A DNA stretch of 53,730 nucleotides, taken from assembly GCA_017447865.1 (NCBI GenBank), contig JAFSMO010000011.1:1-53730 (forward strand), read 5' to 3'. Source of the stretch: Thermoguttaceae bacterium (GTDB taxonomy: Bacteria; Planctomycetota; Planctomycetia; Pirellulales; Thermoguttaceae). Shown in pieces: positions 26,994-37,907 of the stretch (positions are counted from its first letter, which is position 1; each line of letters opens with the position of its first letter). Below the pieces are notes generated by a model. The model was not told where the DNA came from. It ran no database searches and saw only the letters and a list, made by a program, of their open reading frames with translations. The position numbers and the translations under genes were made by a program.

Positions 26994-28760
26994 TTAAAAT
27001 GTGGATTCCTCCGGCGATTCTTCAAGATTGAATTTGATGATGAAAAACTTCGGGAAAAATCCCTGCTTGACCTGCTCCGGTTGGATCAGCACGTACGATT
27101 CTTTCATTTGGTCCGTCACATCCACAACAAAATGCACGTTGGCGCAAAGAACTGCCGCCGTGAGCAGGCCCAGGCAAAAACCGGAAAGCCGAAAATGAAG
27201 GAATGGTATTTTGCCAAGCCACAGAACCGAAAGAGGGAGGATCACCCACGAAAAATACGGAGCGTAAAGGACCATCGTGTCCAGCACACTTCCGAAGCCC
27301 ATCAGGAGCAGCACTCCCACGGAAACTCCGAACCACAGGAACGCGATTTGGACAAACGGTTCCCGAATCCACAGAACCGCAGACAAAAGAACCCCCAGAA
27401 TGACCGCCGCGCCGAGCAGAAGCGTCGTCGTGGAAAGGTCCTTTTCCTGAACCTGACTGACTGCCGGGGAGTTGATGCACCGTAATTCATTAAAAGTTTC
27501 GATCTGCCACTGGGGGAGGAAGACGCAGCTTTCTGCAAAGTGTAGATACTGCCGGGAATTCTTCTGAAATTGAGTGAAAGAGACCGCCGGTCTGCTCCAC
27601 ATGCCCTCATCTTGTTGGAAAACAGTCAGGCTGTATCCCGCCAGAAGGCCGAGGAAAACAAACCAGAAGCAGAGTGGCTGCTTCACCCAATTTTTCAAGC
27701 CCCCCAGGTGGTTTTCCAGCATTTCCTTCCCATCTGACCAGAGGACCAGCAAAACGATGAGTCCCAAGGAAAGCAGGCAGGCTCCTGTGGCTAAAAGTGA
27801 AACGAGAATTCGCGTCCATTCCGAACTTTTGACGTTCAACCAGCAGTAAACCGCCGCGATACACCAGAACACGCTGGGGATGATCCGTTCCGGCACAAAG
27901 GCCCAAATTCCGGTAAACGAACAGGTATAAAAGAGTACGATCAAAAAGGCTCCTAATGGATCCAAAAAACGCCTGAGGATCCGATTGAGCAGAATCCCGC
28001 CAAGGACGAAAAACACGCACTGCATCTCCGCAAAACCAAGCGCCAGACTGTAATAGCCGGACGCGAAAAAAAGGTGGTTTACGCAGTAAAGGAACGCGGA
28101 CGGCACCGCGGTAACAAGCAGATGCAGGCGATAAATCGGATGGCGCGAGCAGTCCCGGCCCGTATGACAAAAAATCCCCTGACCCGTGTCCGAATCGAAG
28201 AATTCATCACACGAGTAGTTCTGAAACTGCATGACCCCATCAAATTCCCCAACGAACTGTTCCGGATTAATGCCAAAAACCCAGAAACTGGTCTGATTGG
28301 CGAGGATTAACAAACTCCCGGCGAAGAAAAGAACTCCGGCCGCAAAGCACCACCATTCACGTCGGGTGAGTGTTTTGATAAAAGAAACGATCTTCCCGAC
28401 TAGCCAATAGTGGAACAGATAAACAAACGGAAGTGTAAAGAACAGCAAGCCCAAAAGGGTGAGGAATTGAGGCTTATATAACGTATCGCGTGTGAACGGC
28501 AGCAGCGCCTCAAGTGTCGCGTCACGGACTATAATGAACTGTTTTGCCAGTATAATGTAAAATGGAATTAAAAGGAGAGAGATCCCAAGGAATTTCAGAA
28601 CGTCAGACCAGTTCGGAATTTTAACCTGAAAATTCTGGCAGCGGCGATAAAAGAACACCGTCAATAAGACCATCAGAAGTGCCGTAAAAACGTTCATCTG
28701 GAAAAGCACATAAAGCGTGCAGAGAAATGAAAACGTAAACAGGGAACGTATTGGCGACAT
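26994..28760 (-). CDS. Polytopic membrane protein of unknown family (GT-C-like architecture)
   Basis: A protein of 588 residues with at least a dozen hydrophobic helices and a soluble C-terminal tail of about 60 residues that reads HFVVDVTDQMKESYVLIQPE. A cysteine-containing extracytoplasmic loop carries NYSCDEFFDSDTGQGIFCH and HTGRDCSRHPIYRLH. The layout resembles bacterial membrane proteins acting on polyprenyl-linked sugars, but I cannot name a family. It converges tightly on the acyltransferase gene (nine-base gap). A possible promoter is at 28804-28832. Confidence 0.65.
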   Translation of the reverse strand: MSPIRSLFTFSFLCTLYVLFQMNVFTALLMVLLTVFFYRRCQNFQVKIPNWSDVLKFLGISLLLIPFYIILAKQFIIVRDATLEALLPFTRDTLYKPQFLTLLGLLFFTLPFVYLFHYWLVGKIVSFIKTLTRREWWCFAAGVLFFAGSLLILANQTSFWVFGINPEQFVGEFDGVMQFQNYSCDEFFDSDTGQGIFCHTGRDCSRHPIYRLHLLVTAVPSAFLYCVNHLFFASGYYSLALGFAEMQCVFFVLGGILLNRILRRFLDPLGAFLIVLFYTCSFTGIWAFVPERIIPSVFWCIAAVYCWLNVKSSEWTRILVSLLATGACLLSLGLIVLLVLWSDGKEMLENHLGGLKNWVKQPLCFWFVFLGLLAGYSLTVFQQDEGMWSRPAVSFTQFQKNSRQYLHFAESCVFLPQWQIETFNELRCINSPAVSQVQEKDLSTTTLLLGAAVILGVLLSAVLWIREPFVQIAFLWFGVSVGVLLLMGFGSVLDTMVLYAPYFSWVILPLSVLWLGKIPFLHFRLSGFCLGLLTAAVLCANVHFVVDVTDQMKESYVLIQPEQVKQGFFPKFFIIKFNLEESPEESTF

Positions 28761-28803
28761 TCAAACCTCTTTTTTCACAAAAACCACCTGAAATATTTCT
28801 TTT

Positions 28804-28832
28804 ATAATAAAGTTTCCTGTCCAAAAAAACAA
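28804..28832 (-). promoter_or_regulatory. Possible promoter for the 588-residue membrane protein
   Basis: On the minus strand TTGTTT and TATTAT are separated by 17 bp, about 45 bp before the start codon. The match is moderate. Confidence 0.4.
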
Positions 28833-28910
28833 GAGGGCTTGCCCCTTTTAAGCCCCAAAAAAAATGATTTTTTGGAAAATTTCCAATAAATCTTTCCGCC
28901 GCCGAAACCC

Positions 28911-28939
28911 TTGACAAGGTGATTTCGCTGTGTTATAAT
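28911..28939 (+). promoter_or_regulatory. Consensus sigma70-type promoter
   Basis: TTGACA and TATAAT are separated by exactly 17 bp, matching the consensus at every position. Transcription should start near 28946. It drives the GT39-like gene and possibly glpK and the xylanase gene behind it, and it shows that the gene start cannot lie upstream. Confidence 0.85.
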
Positions 28940-28999
28940 ACGCTTTGTGATCGTGAAAACGTTTGTATAAAAGAAAGTTTTGAGGTTCCAGTTACCATT

Positions 29000-31907
<2,908 letters not shown>

Positions 31908-31929
31908 TACTCAAAAAAAGGAGAAAAAC

Positions 31930-33006
31930 ATGAAGAAAACCGCTTTCATTTTCGTAATTCTCTGCGCTTTGCTGGCCCTTCAGGTCAAGGCGCAGGAGCA
32001 GGAGGTTCCGTCCCTGAAGGCCCATTTTCAGGGGAAATTTGAGATCGGCGCGGCCGTGAATCCCTTCCAGCTCCGCGGCGAGACGGGCGAGTTCATCGCG
32101 CGGCACTACAGTGCCCTGACGGCCGAAAACTGCATGAAGCCGGAAGCCCTCTGGCGGCCCGACGGGACGTTCCACTTCGAGCAGGCGGACGCGCTCGTGC
32201 GTTTCGCGAGGGAAAACGGGATGAAGCTGCGCGGCCATACGCTCGTCTGGCACTCGCAAACTCCCCGGGCATTTTTCCAGGACGAGGCCGGGAATCCGCT
32301 CGAAAAAGACGCTCTGTACGCGCGGATGGAAGAGTACATGAAGGCCGTGATGGACCACTTCGGCGACGACGTCTGGTGCTGGGACGTGGTGAACGAAGCG
32401 CTTGCCGACTGGGGCGACGGCGTTTACCGGACGCAAAGCCCGTGGTTCAGGGCCTGCGGCGAGGATTTCATCGCTCAGGCGTTCCGCACGGCGCGGAAAG
32501 TCGCCCCGAACGCCCGGCTCTACTATAACGACTACGGTCTGATCAACCCGCCGAAGCGCGAGCGGGCCGTGAAGATGCTCAAGTGGCTGAAAGAGCAGAA
32601 CGTTCCGATCGACGGCGTAGGGATCCAGGCGCACTGGAACATGCACACGTTCAACCCGGAAGAGCTTCAAAGAACGATCGACGCTTTCGCGGAACTGGGG
32701 CTGGACGTTCAGTTCACCGAAATGGACCTTTCGGTTTACCCACCCCGATTTGACCGGAGCAAACCGGCCGAAAAGCTGGAGTACACGCAGGAGATCAGCG
32801 ACCTGCAGGCCGAAAAGTACGCGCAGATCTTCGAGGTTTTGAACCGGAACGCCGACAAAATCTCGTGCGTCACGTTTTGGGGCATTTCGGACCGTTTCAC
32901 CTGGCTGAACGGTTTCCCCCAGCGCGGCCGCACGGACCACCCGTTCCTTTTCGACCGCGACGGAAACCCGAAGCCCGCGTTTTATCGGGTGCTGGGCGAA
33001 AAGTGA
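31930..33006 (+). CDS. Secreted GH10 endo-1,4-beta-xylanase
   Basis: A protein of 358 residues with a Sec signal peptide of about 21 residues. The single GH10 barrel starts FEIGAAVNPFQL with the family segment ALTAENCMKPEALW. The acid/base glutamate is E156 in WDVVNEAL and the nucleophile is E264 in FTEMDLSV. The substrate-binding RGHTLVWH motif is at 101-108. There is no carbohydrate-binding module. It hydrolyses internal beta-1,4 bonds of xylan in the periplasm or outside the cell. AAGGAG lies just upstream of the ATG, and a strong terminator follows. Confidence 0.95.
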   Translation: MKKTAFIFVILCALLALQVKAQEQEVPSLKAHFQGKFEIGAAVNPFQLRGETGEFIARHYSALTAENCMKPEALWRPDGTFHFEQADALVRFARENGMKLRGHTLVWHSQTPRAFFQDEAGNPLEKDALYARMEEYMKAVMDHFGDDVWCWDVVNEALADWGDGVYRTQSPWFRACGEDFIAQAFRTARKVAPNARLYYNDYGLINPPKRERAVKMLKWLKEQNVPIDGVGIQAHWNMHTFNPEELQRTIDAFAELGLDVQFTEMDLSVYPPRFDRSKPAEKLEYTQEISDLQAEKYAQIFEVLNRNADKISCVTFWGISDRFTWLNGFPQRGRTDHPFLFDRDGNPKPAFYRVLGEK

Positions 33007-33030
33007 TCCAGTCTGAATAAAAACGCGGGA

Positions 33031-33068
33031 ACGCTGAACGGTCCACCGATCATTCAGCGTTTCTTTTT
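33031..33068 (+). terminator. Intrinsic terminator after the xylanase gene
   Basis: Perfect 8-bp stem acgctgaa/ttcagcgt with a 14-nt loop and a following T-rich tract. It overlaps the last codons of the convergent fusion gene. Confidence 0.85.
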
Positions 33069-36000
33069 TTCTCCTTCAGGGCGTCGATCTCCTGCCGCGC
33101 GAAAGCGTCCCGTTTATCGAGGAAGTACTGGAATTCCTTCTTTTCCTCCGGCGTCCACGTGTTCGACTGGGCGTGCGTGCCGCAGTACGGAACGTTCAGG
33201 TCGATCCAGCACGCGACCGCGCGCTTTTCCTCGTCCGAAACCTGCACGCCGTAGTGGCTTGGCTCCAGGAATTTCATCAGCGGGCTTTTGCTCGAGCCGT
33301 AAAAGTACGGCGGGATCATCTCGGACCGCGCCCGGGCGTTGAGCCAGTTCAGGTACGGGTTTCCGGCCTCCTCGCCCCAGCAGGTCAGAGCGCAGTACGA
33401 CTGGGCGAAGAGTTTTTTGTAGTCGTAGCCGTACGTCTGGCGCACTTTTCCCTTCGGGTCGAGCAGTTCGCTCGTGAGGCTGAGCTTTGACCGCCGCAGC
33501 GAGTCCGGGTCCTCGACGTTTCCGCGGTGGCACGTGATGCAGTGCCGGTCCCAGATCGGCTGCACGTCGTCCGTGTAGTTGAAACCGTCGGCGCGGGCGT
33601 TCGGGTCGAGCGGGTACGAAGCGTTCACCCCCAGGTAATTCTCGACCGAGTCCAGCCCGTTCTGGGTCTGGAGCCGGACCATTAGCGGATGGTCTTTTCC
33701 AAACGCTCCGCGCGGCATCTGGATCGGCTTGCGCATCGCGATCGTGGCTTTGCGCTGGTCGGTCGTCAGCGCGTCGTTTTTGTTCTCGTGGCAGCCGAGG
33801 CACGCGAGCCGTTCGCCCCCCTGGAGCGTGGACCAGCTGCGCATCGTCTGCACGACGTACCCGTTCCCGTCGAGGAGCTGGAAGAAGACCGGCTGGCGGG
33901 CCGGGACGAAGAAGCAGGCGCTCCCGTCTTCCTCCACGTCCACTTCACCGAGCACGTGCTTCACGTCCCAGCTCCCGTTCAGGAGTGAAACGGCGGTTTG
34001 ACTCGGCCCTCCGCCCGCTTCGCCCGCATTATTCCCCTGCCCCATTTTCGCGTGCCGGTACGCCATCGCGCAGACGCGCAGACGCTTCACCGTCCCTTGC
34101 GGAACGCCCTGCAGGCCCGGGCCGATGTAAACGTTCTGAATGTAGTACGTCCCGAAATTCTGCGTGTAGTCGCAGTTTTTCGCGATTGCCGGAGCGCGGA
34201 ACGCCGGGGTGACGGGCGTCAGGTTCAGGCACGGGTTTTTCCAGTCGAACGCGAGCAGTTCCCGCTCGCCGTCCGCCGTCATGAAGTACGCACCGAACGG
34301 GACGCTGTACGGCCCCTTGAGCCTCAGCCAGCCTTCGGGGTGAAAACTGCAGAGGTAGTGCGTCTCGTCGAACGCGTACGGCGAGTGGTACTGCGGGCCG
34401 GACTGGCCGAAAAAGTCCCACTCCCAGTGCGTGAACAGACTGCCCGGCTGCCAGACGTACGACTCCTGACGCCCGGCGCAGGGGTTCATCGGCGCGGAGA
34501 ATTGAGGCGGAATTTCGAGCGGCGACGCCCCGGCCACGTACTCGATCCCCACGCCGTGCTGCGTCCCCTTCGTCCGGTCGATCAGAGCCAGCTTCCCGCG
34601 GGCATGCGTGTGGTGGCCCGAAATGACCGCCAGCACTTTCGACGTTCCCGGCACACTGCACGGGTGGATCAGGTTGCACGGGTACACGCTCCCCCCGCCG
34701 TAGTATTCCATCTGCGCCGTTCCGTCCGGGTTCATCGTCATGAGCAGGTGCGGGTAGTACGCGTTCCGGTCGTTGTACTCCCACCGGCAGAACACGATCT
34801 TGCCGTCCGGCATCACTTTCGGCGAGTCGGTCTTGAGCTGGTCGAACGTCAGCCGCACGATGTGAGAGCCGTCCGGGTCGCAGGAATAAAGGTCCCAGTT
34901 CTGCCGCGGCCAGCAGTCGTTGATCTGCACGCACCGCGTCGCGGCGAAAATGATTTTCCCCTCCGGCGTGAAAACCGGGTAGCGGTGGCCGTTCGGGTAA
35001 ACCGTTCCGTTCGCCTCCAGCGGGAACGTGATCTGGCGGACCTCTTTCGTTCCGAGGTCCATCGTGTAAATGTACAGATCGTCGTCGGTGAAGTTTTTCC
35101 TCATCGCGAAGACCACGGTTTTCCCGTCGTCCGAAACGCTCGCGTCGCAAATCATCCCTTCCGGCTGCTCGAGCAGGACCTCGTGCGTGAGTGAAAGGTC
35201 CTCATTGATCGTGATCCGGCAGAGCTGCGCGCCGTTCGAGTGGATCGGCTTCAGGTCCCAGAACTGCTCGTCCGTGACGTCGAAATCCACCTCGTCCTCG
35301 CTGTGCTCGTTCCCGCCGAGGAAGTGCTTGGTGTAGATGAACTGGGTCGATTTTTCGCGCAGCCAGGCCAGACGAACGAGTCGGCGCGCGGCGCAAACGT
35401 CCAGGTAAAGCGCCTTCCAGCGAGGATCCGCCCCGGGGACTTTTTCGGAGATCAACGTCCGGAGAGTTTCCTGAAACCGGGCCGAATCGGAAGCCGCGCC
35501 CGTTTCGCGGAGGGTTTTTTCGACCATCGCGCGCTCGGCGTCCGCGTTTTCCTGCGAGACGAAAACGTCCGAAACGTCCAGCCCGTGGTCCTGGTAAAGC
35601 CAGTCGCGTTCCATGCGCCACTTGGGAAACGCGACGTCCGGCGGATTATTTCCCGTGCAGTCCTCGGGGATCGCGTCAAACGCCCGGACCTCGGCGATCC
35701 GGGTCTCCCAGCGACTCCCGTCACCGTAGAACGGGTACGGCGTCTTCGCCAGGATCCCCTTCCAGATCCCGCCGGACCACCAGAATTTGTAGTCCTTCCC
35801 GTACGCGTCGTTTACCTGGACCTTCAAAAACCGGGCCGGCGTCTTTTCCCATTTCACGAAAGAGCTCAGGCCGGAAAAGAGGCTGGGGAGCGCGTAATTC
35901 TCGACGATCGGGCGGAGGTCTGTCTCGCCGTGGGCGTCGCCGCAAGCGTAAACCGAGACGTTTTCAGGAAGGGCGAGGATCCAGTTATTCGCCGAAACGA

Positions 36001-37732
36001 AACGCAGGCCGCACACGTCGCGGGTTTCGCCCAGATCGAGCACGAACGAGCACGTCACCGGCGCGGAACCTTTCGGCGGGACGGTCGAGTCTTTCGTCCC
36101 CGTCCGCGTATCGTCGAGCAGATCGGCGTAGGTCGCGAGGTTTCCATCCGTCATTTTTTCGATGGAAGTTTCAGGTGAGGCGCACTCGCAGGGGGACCAG
36201 ACCGCGGTCGGCTGGAACTCAGCAGCGTGGAGCGAAAATGAAAGACTCAAAAGGCAAAAGATGAAAAGGAGGCCGGTTTTGATCGCGGAGCCCGTGGGAC
36301 CGGAGTCTTTCTTTTCACTCTCCTCTTCATTTTCTTCGAGCAAATCGTCCAGAAAGGAACCGGCGATAAACGTCTGCTCGACGGCCGGGATGACGCGCAT
36401 CACTTTCGGCTCGACCGGGCACGCAAACTGGCACGCCCCGCAGCCGATGCACAAATCGTCGTCGAACTTGGGGATCATTTTCCCTTTGAACTCGATGAGC
36501 GAAATCGCCTTGACCGGGCACGCCTTTTCGCACTCGCCGCAGGGGTCCTCGCCCGTGAACGCACGGCAGCGGAGCGGGTCGTAGCCGCCGATCCCCAGAC
36601 GGAGCGACTGCTTCGCCTTCAGGTCAATATTCTGAATGGCGCCGGTCGGGCAGATCTTCATGCACTCGCAGCAGTCCTCGAGGCATTTCCCGTGGTCGTA
36701 GTTCAAAAACGGCTGGAGCGTCCCCAAAACGCCGTGCTCGCCCATGGAAAGCTCGATCGCGTGCCCCTTGCAGACGCCGGCGCAAAGGCCGCAGCCGACG
36801 CAGCGTGTGCGGAATTTCTCGTACGACCACGCGCCCGGCGGGAGAACTTTGCGCTCCACGTCCGCCTTGAGTTCGTCCGGTTTTCGGCCCGCGGCGATTT
36901 TCTTCCCCAAACGCTTCGCGATCGGGAAAGTCACGAGAGAGGCGAGAGCGATCAGGACGCGGCGCCTCATCCGGCCCGGCTTTTTCGTCTGGAGTTTCTT
37001 TTCACGTGAAATGGGAAGAAGCGTCAGGGCGTTCGTTTTGCACGCGCCGAGGCAGTCCATGCACCCCACGCAGTCGGCCGCGTCGATCGTTCCGGTTTTC
37101 GAGTCGATGCACCCCGCCTTGCAGGCTTTTTCGCAAAGGCCGCAATGGACGCAGTTCGAACGGACGCGGACCCGAAAAAGCGAGACGCGGGAGAAAATCG
37201 AGAGGAGTGCGCCGACCGGGCAGAGGGAATTGCAGTACACGCGCCCCTTCCAGCGGACCAGGATCAAAAGGAGGATGAAAAAGCCCCACGCCGCCGCGAA
37301 TGCAGCCGTTTCAGGCCGCCACAAATGATTCAGCATCATGACGAAATTCGAGGACGGCAGAAGCCACGTCGCGGGGAAAAGCGTCCCGGAAAACGCCAAA
37401 ACTCCGACCAGGATCAGAACCGGGTAACGCAGAAACTTCAGGGCGCGCGAGCAGCGGAATTTCTTTTTCAGACGCACGTTCAGAACGTCCTGCAAAATCC
37501 CGAGCGGGCAGAAAATGGAGCAGTAAAGCCGGCCGAAAATCAGCGTCAGGAGGAAAAACGTCAGGACGCACGTCAGGATCCCGAAGGAAAAAGACGAAAT
37601 GAGCCGCACCAGGCTCGGGCCGAGCTGGAGCTCAAGCAGTTTCATCGCGGGTCCCCACCCGAAGCAGGCGGCGACGAAGCCGCTGAAGAACAAAGCGGCG
37701 GCAAAAATCCGTAAAAAACGCAGATATTTCAT
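33050..37732 (-). CDS. NapH/NapG-like polyferredoxin fused to discoidin, beta-propeller and diheme HzsA-like module
   Basis: A protein of 1560 residues in one uninterrupted frame. Residues 1-245: four membrane helices, two CxxxCP sites (YCSIFCP 70-76, YCNSLCP 167-172) and two CxxCxxCxxxC clusters (194-204, 221-231), as in NapH. Residues 255-275: an RRR-containing hydrophobic segment like a NapG Tat signal. Residues 311-440: four more 4Fe-4S motifs. Residues 486-503: a signal-peptide-like helix ending LHA. Residues 505-690: discoidin-like. Next: TolB-like blades (SCDPDGSHIVRLTFD, TMNPDGTAQ). Then HzsA-like with CLGCH (C1311) and CITCH (C1398), ending at a lysine-rich tail. Known NapG/NapH pass quinol electrons to periplasmic partners. 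I infer a single-chain membrane electron conduit. Gene fusion versus assembly error is unproven. Confidence 0.85.
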   Translation of the reverse strand: MKYLRFLRIFAAALFFSGFVAACFGWGPAMKLLELQLGPSLVRLISSFSFGILTCVLTFFLLTLIFGRLYCSIFCPLGILQDVLNVRLKKKFRCSRALKFLRYPVLILVGVLAFSGTLFPATWLLPSSNFVMMLNHLWRPETAAFAAAWGFFILLLILVRWKGRVYCNSLCPVGALLSIFSRVSLFRVRVRSNCVHCGLCEKACKAGCIDSKTGTIDAADCVGCMDCLGACKTNALTLLPISREKKLQTKKPGRMRRRVLIALASLVTFPIAKRLGKKIAAGRKPDELKADVERKVLPPGAWSYEKFRTRCVGCGLCAGVCKGHAIELSMGEHGVLGTLQPFLNYDHGKCLEDCCECMKICPTGAIQNIDLKAKQSLRLGIGGYDPLRCRAFTGEDPCGECEKACPVKAISLIEFKGKMIPKFDDDLCIGCGACQFACPVEPKVMRVIPAVEQTFIAGSFLDDLLEENEEESEKKDSGPTGSAIKTGLLFIFCLLSLSFSLHAAEFQPTAVWSPCECASPETSIEKMTDGNLATYADLLDDTRTGTKDSTVPPKGSAPVTCSFVLDLGETRDVCGLRFVSANNWILALPENVSVYACGDAHGETDLRPIVENYALPSLFSGLSSFVKWEKTPARFLKVQVNDAYGKDYKFWWSGGIWKGILAKTPYPFYGDGSRWETRIAEVRAFDAIPEDCTGNNPPDVAFPKWRMERDWLYQDHGLDVSDVFVSQENADAERAMVEKTLRETGAASDSARFQETLRTLISEKVPGADPRWKALYLDVCAARRLVRLAWLREKSTQFIYTKHFLGGNEHSEDEVDFDVTDEQFWDLKPIHSNGAQLCRITINEDLSLTHEVLLEQPEGMICDASVSDDGKTVVFAMRKNFTDDDLYIYTMDLGTKEVRQITFPLEANGTVYPNGHRYPVFTPEGKIIFAATRCVQINDCWPRQNWDLYSCDPDGSHIVRLTFDQLKTDSPKVMPDGKIVFCRWEYNDRNAYYPHLLMTMNPDGTAQMEYYGGGSVYPCNLIHPCSVPGTSKVLAVISGHHTHARGKLALIDRTKGTQHGVGIEYVAGASPLEIPPQFSAPMNPCAGRQESYVWQPGSLFTHWEWDFFGQSGPQYHSPYAFDETHYLCSFHPEGWLRLKGPYSVPFGAYFMTADGERELLAFDWKNPCLNLTPVTPAFRAPAIAKNCDYTQNFGTYYIQNVYIGPGLQGVPQGTVKRLRVCAMAYRHAKMGQGNNAGEAGGGPSQTAVSLLNGSWDVKHVLGEVDVEEDGSACFFVPARQPVFFQLLDGNGYVVQTMRSWSTLQGGERLACLGCHENKNDALTTDQRKATIAMRKPIQMPRGAFGKDHPLMVRLQTQNGLDSVENYLGVNASYPLDPNARADGFNYTDDVQPIWDRHCITCHRGNVEDPDSLRRSKLSLTSELLDPKGKVRQTYGYDYKKLFAQSYCALTCWGEEAGNPYLNWLNARARSEMIPPYFYGSSKSPLMKFLEPSHYGVQVSDEEKRAVACWIDLNVPYCGTHAQSNTWTPEEKKEFQYFLDKRDAFARQEIDALKEKKRNAE

Positions 37733-37813
37733 GGGTGACCGGGTGGGAAGTGAGGGTTTTAAACGTCAGCGATCAAGGGGGTCCAAGGAGGAAAAGACCC
37801 CGTATTTTACAGA

Positions 37814-37842
37814 ATTTTAACCCAGTTTTCCGCAAAAGTCAA
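37814..37842 (-). promoter_or_regulatory. Promoter of the polyferredoxin-HzsA fusion gene
   Basis: On the minus strand TTGACT and TAAAAT are separated by exactly 17 bp, five of six matches in each box, about 80 bp before the ATG. This gives the fusion gene its own transcript separate from flhA. Confidence 0.75.
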
Positions 37843-37907
37843 GCAGGGGACCGAAGGAAAACCGGGTAATATTCAAAAAATCGAAGAAAAAGGCCACGCG
37901 GGCCGGA

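Noticed and set aside
33050..37732. Hydrazine synthase (anammox)
   Set aside because: Only general HzsA-like similarity and heme motifs are visible. No HzsB/HzsC or hydrazine dehydrogenase genes are near, and the partner domains differ.
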